The position numbers and the translations under genes were made by a program. 64,000 bases of DNA. Origin: Muribaculaceae bacterium. Lineage in GTDB: Bacteria > Bacteroidota > Bacteroidia > Bacteroidales > Muribaculaceae. Location: positions 1 to 64,000 of the forward strand of contig JAGCCU010000039.1 of the NCBI GenBank assembly GCA_017651515.1, written 5' to 3'. The notes below the pieces were generated by a model. That model had not been told where the DNA came from. It saw only the letters and a program-made list of their open reading frames with translations, and ran no database searches. Positions 55,040 through 63,901 of the stretch are shown piece after piece; the first letter of the stretch is position 1, and every line of letters begins with the position of its first letter.

Positions 55040-55061
55040 GTGGCTATAGATAAACTTATAT

Positions 55062-55097
55062 ACACGAAAAAAGCGACATTGTATGTAATGTCGCTTT
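55062..55097 (-). terminator. Terminator of the ettA-LytTR-NAGPA unit
   Basis: AAAGCGACATT and AATGTCGCTTT arms (perfect 11 bp, 6-nt loop); on the minus strand a run of T residues follows. It lies 27 bp after the NAGPA-like gene. Confidence 0.85.
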
Positions 55098-55123
55098 GGC
55101 TGTATGAAATGATTATCAGGACG

Positions 55124-55999
55124 TTATTTTGACAGTATTATGAAATTGATGTTGTTGGGAGAAGGTCCGTTGAGGATGGGTTGTTCATCAATAACCAGCG
55201 AGTCGCCTGCCACTACCCATCCCGAAATGAGGTTTCCTCCGACCAAATTCACGGCTGTATTGACGCCGATATCTACTAATGCTTGTGCAAAGTCATGCAA
55301 CGATTCTCTGCTGCTTGTGGCAACCACTGTTATGTGTCCATCGATTTCGGCCAACGCACGGCGTATTGCCTTGTTCTTGATTTTGTTTTCGACAATATTG
55401 CCGTTTTTCACAAGTGGATATTGCCTGAAGAAATCGCCTCCTTTTTCTATTGCTTCTTCATATAGCGCAGTGGCACTGTCAACGCCAATGGTGACCGTAT
55501 CGTTGATGAGTGCACAATACCCGAGTTTTGAACTGCCTTTAGCAAGAGTCTCGCCATTAAGGACAAATGCGCTGACGATTTCTAGATTGTCAGCACGGAT
55601 GTCGGCGGCCTGTAGTGCCAGCACTATGTTGGTGTCGGCAGTTGCATAATTAAGTTCACCCACGTGCAATCGGGCATGGAGATTATGTGGGGTGAAAATC
55701 TTGAGTGGAATATCGTTAACTGTCGTGTCTCGCATAGTGATGCCGACAATTGTGTCGGGGTCGGAGTCGATTGTTCTGATATTAGGTTGTGCGTCTGTCT
55801 CAACGGTAGAACTGTCGAAGAATGCCTTTTCGGGTGACTTTATAACATTGTGATGCCATATCAATAAAGCCGCAATAATTGCAGCCGCAACGACTATCGC
55901 TGCGATTATTATTGCCTTTCCATGACGTTTTGATGCCTTAGCGACATCTTCGCTGTCAGTGCCTATAACCCTTATTTCATTGTCGCTAATTTCTTTCAT
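55124..55999 (-). CDS. Membrane-anchored NAGPA-like (phosphodiester glycosidase) protein
   Basis: 291 residues from the ATG at 55999; an upstream TTG at 56011 is less likely. A cytoplasmic N-terminus of about 28 residues is followed by one TM helix (about 29-51, AIIIAAIVVAAAIIAALLIW) and an extracytoplasmic domain. That domain shows the NAGPA layout: GYCALINDTVTIGV, ...LVKNGNIVE..., ALAEIDGHITVVATSS and ALVDIGVNTAVNLVGGN. The family includes the uncovering enzyme and YigE-type envelope proteins. The start overlaps the LytTR gene by 14 bp, so the two are probably a functional pair. Confidence 0.75.
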   Translation of the reverse strand: MKEISDNEIRVIGTDSEDVAKASKRHGKAIIIAAIVVAAAIIAALLIWHHNVIKSPEKAFFDSSTVETDAQPNIRTIDSDPDTIVGITMRDTTVNDIPLKIFTPHNLHARLHVGELNYATADTNIVLALQAADIRADNLEIVSAFVLNGETLAKGSSKLGYCALINDTVTIGVDSATALYEEAIEKGGDFFRQYPLVKNGNIVENKIKNKAIRRALAEIDGHITVVATSSRESLHDFAQALVDIGVNTAVNLVGGNLISGWVVAGDSLVIDEQPILNGPSPNNINFIILSK

Positions 56000-56354
56000 T
56001 TTCAGTCTCAATCAATGTTTTCAGCTGGCGCAATGCTTCTTTTGATGCCTGAATGGTGTATTGGTTGCCATCATTATCCTTAAGTACCAGTTGTTGACGA
56101 TTTATGTGAATATAGAAAATGTAATTTCTGTTTATTATGAGGCTTTTGCCAATGCGGATGAAATTGTGCCTATGGATATCCAGCTGGTTGTCTATGAGCT
56201 TCTCTACTTGTCCAAGCTGCATTGTCAACAAGCGCATTTCTCCCCCGGGCAACAACAGCTGGGAGTAATTGCCGTCGGAAGAAATATAGACTATGCTGTC
56301 GTGTCTTACGCGCAGCAAGTCGCTTGCAGTGGATATGACAAGAAAGCCGGACAT
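55986..56354 (-). CDS. Stand-alone LytTR DNA-binding protein
   Basis: A 122-residue protein that is almost only a LytTR domain: VRHDSIVYISSDGNYSQLLL, a HRHNFIRIGKSLIINRNYIFYI block and QLVLKDNDGNQYTIQASKEAL. There is no receiver domain, so it is not a standard two-component regulator. It lies 14 nt after ettA and overlaps the membrane-anchored NAGPA-like gene, similar in layout to the LytTR-plus-membrane-inhibitor pairs known in streptococci. Confidence 0.88.
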   Translation of the reverse strand: MSGFLVISTASDLLRVRHDSIVYISSDGNYSQLLLPGGEMRLLTMQLGQVEKLIDNQLDIHRHNFIRIGKSLIINRNYIFYIHINRQQLVLKDNDGNQYTIQASKEALRQLKTLIETENERN

Positions 56355-56368
56355 TCTTTGTAAGCTTT

Positions 56369-58063
56369 TTAGTCGGTTAGGCGGCGGTAGCGTATGCGGG
56401 TGGGTTCTTCGCGGCCGAGGCGCTTGAGTTTGTTCTCTTCGTATTCAGAGTAAGACCCTTCAAAGAAGAATACCTGTGAGTCACCTTCGAAAGCGAGAAT
56501 ATGGGTGCAGATGCGATCGAGGAACCAACGGTCGTGACTGATTACCACTGCACAGCCGGCAAAGTCGTCAAGGCCTTCTTCGAGTGCGCGGAGTGTGTTC
56601 ACGTCGATGTCGTTGGTTGGCTCATCGAGCAGCAGCACGTTACCTTCCTGCTTCAGTGCCAGCGCAAGTTGCAGGCGGTTGCGCTCGCCACCTGAGAGGA
56701 CACCACATTTCTTCTGCTGATCCACACCGGTGAAGTTGAAGCGGCTCAGGTAGGCACGGGCATTAACGTCTCGTCCGCCCATGCGGAGCAGTTCCACGCC
56801 GCCGGATATTACCTCGTAGACTGTCTTGTCGGGATCGATGCTAGTATGCTGTTGATCGACATAAACAGCCTTAACTGTCTCACCGACCTCGAAGTCGCCG
56901 CTATCGGGTTTCTCAAGACCCATGATGAGGCGGAACAAAGTAGTCTTGCCGGCTCCGTTAGGGCCTATGACTCCCACGATACCGTTGGGAGGCAGCATGA
57001 AGTTCAGGTCGTCAAACAGCAGTTTATCGCCGAACGCCTTTGCCACGTGCTTTGCCTCTATGACTTTGTTACCCAAGCGAGGGCCGTTGGGGATGAAGAT
57101 TTCGAGTTTTTCCTCTTTCTCTTTTACCGTTTCGTTGAGTAACTTGTCATAGCTGTTCAGACGTGCCTTGCCCTTTGCCTGACGTGCTTTGGGAGCCATG
57201 CGAACCCATTCAAGCTCACGTTGCAGAGTCTTCTGACGCTTACTCTCGGTCTTCTCCTCCTGTGCCAGTCGCTGAGTCTTCTGCTCCAGCCAGCTGGAGT
57301 AGTTGCCTTGCCAGGGTATTCCTTCACCACGGTCTAGTTCGAGGATCCATCCAGCCACATGGTCGAGGAAGTATCGGTCGTGAGTCACGGCAATCACCGT
57401 GCCTTCATATTGCTGCAAGTGTTGTTCGAGCCAGTCGATTGATTCGGCATCGAGGTGGTTGGTAGGCTCATCGAGAAGCAGCACGTCGGGTTTCTGGAGT
57501 AACAGTCGGCAAAGGGCCACGCGGCGACGCTCGCCACCGCTCAGATGCTCGGTTTTTTCATCCGATGGCGGACAGCGCAGTGCGTCCATGGCACGTTCGA
57601 GGCGGCTGTCGAGGTTCCATGCATCGGTGGCATCGATCACGTCTTGCAACTCAGCCTGACGTGCAAAGAGTTCGTTCATCTTGTCGGCATCTTCGTAGTA
57701 TTCCGGCAGTCCGAACTTCTGGTTTATTTCCTCATATTCGGCAAGAGTATCGACAATGTGCTGCACGCCTTCCTGCACCACTTCCTTCACTGTCTTGGTG
57801 GGGTCGAGCTGTGGATCCTGTGGCAGATAGCCCACCGAGTAACCTGGTGCAAATACCACCTGTCCTTGATAGTGCGTCTCGATACCGGCAATGATTTTCA
57901 TCAGAGTCGATTTGCCGGCACCGTTAAGGCCGATGATGCCGATCTTTGCGCCATAGAAGAATGACAGGTAGATATTCTTGAGAATTTGTTTCTGGTTTTG
58001 CTCGATGGTCTTGCTCACGCCCACCATTGAGAAGATTATTTTCTTGTCGTCAACAGTCGCCAT
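56369..58063 (-). CDS. ettA: Energy-dependent translational throttle protein EttA
   Basis: A 564-residue ABC-F protein with two ATPase domains in tandem. Walker A loops are GLNGAGKSTL and GPNGAGKTTL; signatures are HLSGGERRRVALCR and LSGGERNRLQLA; Walker B are VLLLDEPTNHLD and VLLLDEPTNDID. The P-site tRNA-interaction motif region lies between them (ARQAKGKARLNSYDKL). EttA binds the ribosomal E site and gates the first peptide bond according to ATP/ADP ratio. Length is typical. First gene of the unit with LytTR and NAGPA. Confidence 0.96.
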   Translation of the reverse strand: MATVDDKKIIFSMVGVSKTIEQNQKQILKNIYLSFFYGAKIGIIGLNGAGKSTLMKIIAGIETHYQGQVVFAPGYSVGYLPQDPQLDPTKTVKEVVQEGVQHIVDTLAEYEEINQKFGLPEYYEDADKMNELFARQAELQDVIDATDAWNLDSRLERAMDALRCPPSDEKTEHLSGGERRRVALCRLLLQKPDVLLLDEPTNHLDAESIDWLEQHLQQYEGTVIAVTHDRYFLDHVAGWILELDRGEGIPWQGNYSSWLEQKTQRLAQEEKTESKRQKTLQRELEWVRMAPKARQAKGKARLNSYDKLLNETVKEKEEKLEIFIPNGPRLGNKVIEAKHVAKAFGDKLLFDDLNFMLPPNGIVGVIGPNGAGKTTLFRLIMGLEKPDSGDFEVGETVKAVYVDQQHTSIDPDKTVYEVISGGVELLRMGGRDVNARAYLSRFNFTGVDQQKKCGVLSGGERNRLQLALALKQEGNVLLLDEPTNDIDVNTLRALEEGLDDFAGCAVVISHDRWFLDRICTHILAFEGDSQVFFFEGSYSEYEENKLKRLGREEPTRIRYRRLTD

Positions 58064-58166
58064 AATGTGTGGTGTTTAGGGTTGGAAAATGCTTTTCACT
58101 GCGAAATTACTAATAAAATTGCTCATGAACAAGAACTTGATTCAATTATTCTGAGTTCATTATACA

Positions 58167-58203
58167 TAAAAAACCCACGAGGCGAGACAACTCGGCTCGT
58201 GGG
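58167..58203 (-). terminator. Terminator of gap
   Basis: CCCACGAG-CGAG and CTCG-CTCGTGGG arms with a 4-nt loop; on the minus strand TTTTTT follows. It is 58 bp after the gap stop codon. Confidence 0.85.
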
Positions 58204-58260
58204 CAAACGAATGAAAAAAATTTATCCCTTATTAATTGTAGGGCTTGCTTTACAAATGAA

Positions 58261-59307
<1,047 letters not shown>

Positions 59308-59373
59308 TTATTAAATTAGGTTTGTAAATAATATCCGTTTAGTGTAACATTTTTCGTAACGTTGGCTTCGTCG

Positions 59374-59447
59374 AAGTTACTCTTGCTCGGCAATGCAAAT
59401 AAAAAACTCCGTTTTTCCTTTGCATTTCGCTCGCTTATTCGTAACTT
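59374..59447. repeat. 74-bp nested palindrome between gap and mscL
   Basis: Outer arms AAGTTAC (59374-59380) and GTAACTT (59441-59447), middle arms AATGCAAA and TTTGCATT, inner arms AAAAAC and GTTTTT. The right outer arm runs into a plus-strand -7 box (TAACTTTG, 59442-59449) and the left arm yields a near match, TAACTTCG, on the minus strand. It may be a repeated promoter element. The rest of the 387-bp gap holds no gene. Confidence 0.6.
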
Positions 59448-59449
59448 TG
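59442..59449 (+). promoter_or_regulatory. -7 box, possible mscL promoter
   Basis: TAACTTTG on the plus strand at the edge of the nested palindrome; mscL starts 237 bp further on, so the leader would be long. Confidence 0.4.
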
Positions 59450-59685
59450 CCACACTATACAGGTTTTCCCCTTACCTGTTGCGACTGCAAAAGTACTGAT
59501 TTTTTTTCTAATAGTCGTCAACGTGGGCATGAAAATGGAGGATTTTTTCCTCAATTAAGAATGTTTAATAGTTAACACGCTGAAAATGAAAGCAAGTACA
59601 TCAGGCGACTTTAAAGGGTTGGAAACTGATTGAACGAAGAAAACGAGAGAATTACCTGAATAATTAACCTAAACAATTTTGAACT

Positions 59686-60117
59686 ATGGGTTTTGTAAAA
59701 GAGTTTAAGGAATTTGCCATGAAGGGCAATGTGATGGACATGGCTGTTGGTGTAATCATCGGCGGTGCTTTCGGCAAGATTGTCACTTCGCTCGTCGAGG
59801 ACGTCCTCATGCCGATAATCAGCCTTGCAACAGGCGGCGTTGACTTCCGCAACCTGTTCTGCACATTCGGCAAGATTCCTGATGGCGTGGCTCACAACTA
59901 TGCTGCCCTCAAGGAGGCTGGCGTGTCGATGTTTGCCTATGGCGCTTTCATCCAGAACATTATCGACTTCCTGATCATCGCACTGTGCATCTTCTTGATG
60001 ATTAAGGGTATGAACAAGCTCACTCGCAAGAAAGCCGAGGAGCCTGCCGATCCCGAACCCAGTGCTGAGGAGAAGCTGTTGGGCGAAATCCGCGACCTGC
60101 TCAAGGAGAAGAAGTAA
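59686..60117 (+). CDS. mscL: Large-conductance mechanosensitive channel MscL
   Basis: A 143-residue MscL, the pentameric channel that opens under membrane tension to relieve osmotic shock. The start is [37 protein letters not shown] (TM1), then a periplasmic loop and TM2 ([25 protein letters not shown]), then a charged helix ending [18 protein letters not shown], all typical. Confidence 0.97.
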   Translation: MGFVKEFKEFAMKGNVMDMAVGVIIGGAFGKIVTSLVEDVLMPIISLATGGVDFRNLFCTFGKIPDGVAHNYAALKEAGVSMFAYGAFIQNIIDFLIIALCIFLMIKGMNKLTRKKAEEPADPEPSAEEKLLGEIRDLLKEKK

Positions 60118-60181
60118 GTCTCCTTTTCACCCAATGATTGGTGGTCTCACCTTTGTAAGGCTGTGAGAATCACTAAAACAA

Positions 60182-60216
60182 AATTGCCAACCCAGTTGGC
60201 AATTCTTCTTGTTTTT
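60182..60216 (+). terminator. Terminator of mscL
   Basis: AATTGCCAA and TTGGCAATT arms with a 5-nt loop, then CTTCTTGTTTTTT, 64 bp after the stop codon. Confidence 0.75.
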
Positions 60217-60336
60217 TCTGTCTATGGCGATACATCTCTTTGTCGAGTGGAGCTACTTCTGGCTTTGTCTATAATGAAAAAGATGAGAGAATGTGGATTT
60301 TTGGCGACATTATTTTGCGATTTAAAATATTTCGCC

Positions 60337-60344
60337 TATATTTG
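60337..60344 (+). promoter_or_regulatory. -7 box for the secreted protein gene at 60414
   Basis: TATATTTG, an exact TAnnTTTG match 69 bp upstream of the start codon. Confidence 0.5.
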
Positions 60345-60413
60345 CCATGACATTTTAAGCGATGGCATTTGCTAAAGACATCAAATTTGTTTAATCCTAT
60401 AATATTAATTGCT

Positions 60414-61187
60414 ATGAAAAAACTGTTTTGCATGTTTGTGTTGGCGAGTCTCGCGCTCACTGCATGGTCGCAGACTTCGCTGAAACTCAGTACTTACAGC
60501 GGCACCCCTGTTGAACGCTATGACGGCCAAAAGTGTGATGTGACTGTGAGCCGCTACCTCGTTAACGGCTGGAACACCGTATCGCTTCCGTTTGCCATGA
60601 CCGAGCAGGAAATTGACGATGCTCTGGGACAGGGCGTGAAGTTGGAGCGTCTGGTGGACGTGTCGCAGCATGGCACCGAGATTACGTTGCTTTTCCAGGA
60701 CTGCACGCGTGAGGGCATCCAGGCCAACAAGCCGTATATCCTCTACTATCCTGGCGAGACCGGTACGAAGACGATTCGTTTGAACGCATCGGTGGCCGAC
60801 AGAGAATCGAAGGTGACGTTTACCACTGAAGCAGGCGTAGAGGTCAGCATGAATGGTGCGCCCCTGAAGATCAACGGCAAGGGCCTCTATGGCATCCTCA
60901 TCGTCAACAACAGTGATGCCAACTTCACTCACATCGATCTCGACAACGTGTTCTATGCAACGCGTTGCTACATCAGCATTCCTGGTGACCAGCATTACAC
61001 GTTGACCCCATGTCACTTGGCTCCCGGCGTGTTCACAAGCATCACCGACATTGCTGCCGAGAATGAGATCGTTGACGTTTACAACGTTTTAGGTATGCGT
61101 GTGGCTCATGCCATCCAGGCCGGTGAGGTCAACAACCTGGAGCCTAACATCTACATCGTTAACGGGCGCAAGGTGCTCGTGAAGTAA
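60414..61187 (+). CDS. Secreted protein of unknown function with sorting-like C-terminus
   Basis: 257 residues from the ATG at 60414 (MKKLFCMFVLASLALTAWSQ, a clear signal); an upstream in-frame start at 60369 is not supported. The body has beta-rich segments such as NGWNTVSLPFAMTEQEIDDALG, a pattern seen in many secreted Bacteroidales proteins. The last 45 residues (EIVDVYNVLGMRVAHAIQAG, then NIYIVNGRKVLVK) match the type IX-like C-terminal sorting motif. No enzyme signature. Confidence 0.78.
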   Translation: MKKLFCMFVLASLALTAWSQTSLKLSTYSGTPVERYDGQKCDVTVSRYLVNGWNTVSLPFAMTEQEIDDALGQGVKLERLVDVSQHGTEITLLFQDCTREGIQANKPYILYYPGETGTKTIRLNASVADRESKVTFTTEAGVEVSMNGAPLKINGKGLYGILIVNNSDANFTHIDLDNVFYATRCYISIPGDQHYTLTPCHLAPGVFTSITDIAAENEIVDVYNVLGMRVAHAIQAGEVNNLEPNIYIVNGRKVLVK

Positions 61188-61250
61188 AAAATCTAGAGGT
61201 TATTCATCAGAAATAACCCCTCTTGATGAAGCTATCACGTTGAAACAAAA

Positions 61251-61284
61251 TTGCCAACCGCTGATTTTCAAGCAGTTGGCAATT
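61251..61284 (+). terminator. Terminator-like hairpin after the secreted protein gene
   Basis: ATTGCCAAC-GCTG and CAG-TTGGCAAT arms around an ATTTTCAAG loop, followed by CATTTTGG. It also lies just past the 3' end of the convergent tRNA-Gln gene. Confidence 0.6.
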
Positions 61285-61289
61285 CATTT

Positions 61290-61363
61290 TGGTTGTCCTA
61301 CCCGGACTCGAACCAGGAAATGCGGCACCAAAAACCGTTGTGTTACCATTACACTATAGGACA
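61290..61363 (-). tRNA. tRNA-Gln (TTG)
   Basis: A cloverleaf on the minus strand: acceptor TGTCCTA/TAGGACA, D-stem GTGT/ACAC, anticodon loop TTTTGGT (anticodon TTG), T-arm CCTGG-TTCGAGT-CCGGG, discriminator A and an encoded CCA. The first anticodon-stem pair is an A-C mismatch. A -7 box (minus TAATTTTG) lies at 61408-61415. Confidence 0.93.
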
Positions 61364-61407
61364 ATCCTCGTCAATCCAAGCAGACGGTGCTGCCTCAAAT
61401 TGCGCGG

Positions 61408-61415
61408 CAAAATTA
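61408..61415 (-). promoter_or_regulatory. -7 box for tRNA-Gln
   Basis: Minus-strand TAATTTTG 45 bp upstream of the mature 5' end. Confidence 0.5.
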
Positions 61416-61489
61416 CAAAAAATATTTTTACCGCCAAGCATTTTGGGCCAAATATTTCATTTTACCCATTTTTTGAGGCTAATATTGGG

Positions 61490-62191
61490 TTATTTCGTCA
61501 ATAAAGTGATTAATTCGGCGACACCCTCGGTAGCCTTTTTAGGGATTACTGTTACCCAACTGGGAACCGAAGCGGGTTTGGGATCGATATAATAGATGGG
61601 TGTGCCACGGCGTGCATACTGTATCAGACCTGCTGCCGGATACACTACCAGTGAAGTGCCGATTACCACTAGTATGTCGGCCTGATCGACCAGTCTGGCA
61701 GCGTTTTCAAATTCTGGAACGCTTTCGCCGAAGAACACGATGTGCGGCCTGACAGGGTCGCCGTAGGGGTCGCGTGTCTCAACCGTCGTTTCCAGCCCCT
61801 TGTCGGTTAGTTGGTCGCACGGCAGCTGGTAGATGCGTTCGGGATGAGTCATCGACCTCATCTTCATCAGTTCGCCGTGCAGATGCAGCACGTGGCTCGA
61901 GCCTGCTCGCTCGTGCAGGTCGTCAACATTCTGGGTGATGATGTTCACGTCGAAGTATTTTTCCAGTTCTACCAGTCCGCGGTGTGCGGCATTGGGATGC
62001 ACGGTAGCAGTCATCTTCTTTCGCATGTTGCTGTAGAATTCATGGATGAGAGCAGGATCGGCAGCGAAGCCTTCGGCACTTGCCACCTGCATGACGGGGT
62101 ACTTGTCCCACAGTCCTCCAGCATCACGATAGGTCATCATTCCACTCTCGGCGCTAATGCCTGCGCCTGTCGATACTACTAATCTTTTCAT
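61490..62191 (-). CDS. cobB: Sir2-family NAD-dependent protein deacylase
   Basis: A 233-residue bacterial sirtuin. NAD-binding motifs are GAGISAESGMMTYRDAGGLW near the start and VVIGTSLVVYPAAGL near the end; the catalytic His is in TQNVDDLHERAGSSHVLHLHGEL. Zinc-binding cysteines are absent, as in many CobB/SIRT5-like proteins of this type. It removes acyl groups from lysines using NAD+. A -7 box lies at 62217-62224 (minus TAACTTTG). Confidence 0.94.
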   Translation of the reverse strand: MKRLVVSTGAGISAESGMMTYRDAGGLWDKYPVMQVASAEGFAADPALIHEFYSNMRKKMTATVHPNAAHRGLVELEKYFDVNIITQNVDDLHERAGSSHVLHLHGELMKMRSMTHPERIYQLPCDQLTDKGLETTVETRDPYGDPVRPHIVFFGESVPEFENAARLVDQADILVVIGTSLVVYPAAGLIQYARRGTPIYYIDPKPASVPSWVTVIPKKATEGVAELITLLTK

Positions 62192-62216
62192 AGCTTTATA
62201 GGATTATATTAGGCTT

Positions 62217-62295
62217 CAAAGTTAGTAATTATTGTTGCAATGTGCAAATGTTGATTGATGTTTGCGTTTTTTTAATTAAAAATTGCGTAACTTTG
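62217..62295. promoter_or_regulatory. Divergent -7 boxes for cobB (62217-62224) and the FKBP gene (62288-62295)
   Basis: Minus-strand TAACTTTG at 62217-62224 and plus-strand TAACTTTG at 62288-62295, both exact TAnnTTTG matches in a 142-bp divergent gap. Confidence 0.55.
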
Positions 62296-62333
62296 CACGA
62301 AATTTCTGACTGAAAAGATATAAACTTTTGATA

Positions 62334-62918
62334 ATGGATAAATTAAGTTATGCATTAGGCTTGAGCATGGGACAGAATTTCCTTGGGTCAGGCATACAGG
62401 AACTGAATATTGAAGACTTTGCACAGGGCTTGCGCGTGGTGTATGAAGGAGCAGAGAAGCAGATGAGCTACGACGAGGCAAAGCGCGTCGTTACCGAATT
62501 CTTTACCCGCTTGGAGCAGGCCGGGGCCGATGAGAACGAGCGTCTGGGCAAAGAGTTCCTTGAAAATAATGCAAAGCAGGACGGCATCCACGTCACTGCC
62601 AGTGGACTGCAGTATCAGATTGTCAAGGAAGGTACTGGCGCAAAGCCTGGACCCGACGATGTGGTGACCGTTCACTACACCGGCAAGCTGATCGACGGCA
62701 CAGTGTTTGATAGCTCGGTCGAGCGTGGAGAGCCTGCAACTTTTGCCGTAGGGCAGGTGATACCCGGATGGGTAGAGGGCTTGCAACTCATGAGCGAAGG
62801 CTCGGCATGGCGTCTGTTCATCCCTAGCGAACTGGCTTATGGAAAACACGGTACAGGTCCAATCAAACCAGGCAGCACGTTGATCTTCGACGTACAGCTT
62901 ATTAAAGTAGGTAAGTAA
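62334..62918 (+). CDS. Cytoplasmic FKBP-type peptidyl-prolyl isomerase
   Basis: 194 residues from the ATG at 62334 (MDKLSYALGLSMGQNF); a TTG 6 nt earlier is unlikely. The N-terminal helical dimerisation domain (about 1-80) precedes the FKBP domain (about 85-194) with DDVVTVHYTGKLIDGTVFDSS, FAVGQVIPGWVEGLQLM and IPSELAYG. No signal peptide. It speeds proline isomerisation during folding. Followed by a lipoprotein relative. Confidence 0.93.
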   Translation: MDKLSYALGLSMGQNFLGSGIQELNIEDFAQGLRVVYEGAEKQMSYDEAKRVVTEFFTRLEQAGADENERLGKEFLENNAKQDGIHVTASGLQYQIVKEGTGAKPGPDDVVTVHYTGKLIDGTVFDSSVERGEPATFAVGQVIPGWVEGLQLMSEGSAWRLFIPSELAYGKHGTGPIKPGSTLIFDVQLIKVGK

Positions 62919-62957
62919 AATATTTTCAATAACTAAAAAACTTTACACAATTAGAAA

Positions 62958-63818
62958 ATGAAAAAGATTCTTTCATTCGTTATTGCAGTGTGCCTCATCG
63001 GCGCAATGACAAGCTGCAACGAGAAGGGTAGTGCTAAAAAGTCGTCGGCTCTTGCCGACTCAGTGAGCATGGCGTTTGGTGACCTCTATGGCAATGGCAT
63101 GGGTGGTCAACTCAAGCAGGACTCAACTCTCAAGGCCAGTGATGTGCTGCGCGGCATGGAGATGATTCTAAAAGCCGACACCGCAAACCACAGCCTGATG
63201 ACCGGTATGCAGATTGGTATGCAGATCATGCAGATGTATCAGGGTATCAAGCAGCAGTATAAGATTGACATCAACCAGAAGCTCTTCCTTGAGCACTTCA
63301 AGAAGGCATTTATGGCAGATTCAGCAATGGATCAGGCTGCACTCATGCAACTGCAGCAACAGATTGAGCCGCTTCTGCAGCGCGCTTCTGCCGAGGCTAA
63401 GGCAAACGACCCAGTTGCCATCGAGAACAAGAAGGCTGGCGAGGCATTCGTCAACAAGAAAATTAAAGAAGGTGGATATCAGAAGACTGCCAGCGGCCTT
63501 ATGTATAAGGTGATTAAGGAAGGTACAGGAGCTAACTTTACCGACAACGATGAGATCATGGTCAACTACCGTGGTACTCACATCGACGGTAAGGAGTTCG
63601 ATGCCAGCAAGGAACCCGTGCCATTCCGCACAAGCCAAGTGGTTTCTGGTTTTGCTGAAATGCTTAAGCTCATGAAGCCCGGTATGAAGGTTGAGGCTAT
63701 CCTGCCTGCTGACATTGCTTATGGTCCTGACGGCAGTGGTCCTGTAATCGGTCCCAACGAGACTCTCATATTCGAAATTGAGACTGTAGGATTAAAGGCT
63801 GAGGATAAGAAGAAATAA
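62958..63818 (+). CDS. FKBP-type peptidyl-prolyl isomerase lipoprotein
   Basis: A 286-residue lipoprotein: signal and lipobox MKKILSFVIAVCLIGAMTSC with lipidation at Cys20. The N-terminal FkpA-like helical domain (about 25-160) precedes the FKBP domain (about 170-282: NDEIMVNYRGTHIDGKEFDAS, SQVVSGFAEMLKLM, LPADIAYG). It should act as a periplasmic folding catalyst. It lies 39 bp after the cytoplasmic FKBP gene and probably shares its promoter. Confidence 0.93.
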   Translation: MKKILSFVIAVCLIGAMTSCNEKGSAKKSSALADSVSMAFGDLYGNGMGGQLKQDSTLKASDVLRGMEMILKADTANHSLMTGMQIGMQIMQMYQGIKQQYKIDINQKLFLEHFKKAFMADSAMDQAALMQLQQQIEPLLQRASAEAKANDPVAIENKKAGEAFVNKKIKEGGYQKTASGLMYKVIKEGTGANFTDNDEIMVNYRGTHIDGKEFDASKEPVPFRTSQVVSGFAEMLKLMKPGMKVEAILPADIAYGPDGSGPVIGPNETLIFEIETVGLKAEDKKK

Positions 63819-63843
63819 GGTTAGATACTCAAGAAATGAGACT

Positions 63844-63880
63844 AAGAGCCGGATTCCCAATAAGGAGTCCGGCTCTTTTA
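63844..63880 (+). terminator. Terminator of the FKBP pair
   Basis: AAGAGCCGGA and TCCGGCTCTT form a perfect 10-bp stem with a 14-nt loop, then TT; 25 bp after the stop codon and 22 bp before the end of convergent rdgB. Confidence 0.8.
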
Positions 63881-63901
63881 GTATTCAGTGTTTTTAGGTG
63901 T

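Noticed and set aside
56369..58063. Gene duplication or fusion in the ABC protein
   Set aside because: Two ATPase domains in one chain is the normal ABC-F layout of EttA.
60163..60375. A 70-codon plus-strand open frame after mscL
   Set aside because: It spans the mscL terminator hairpin and has no recognisable start signal or family.
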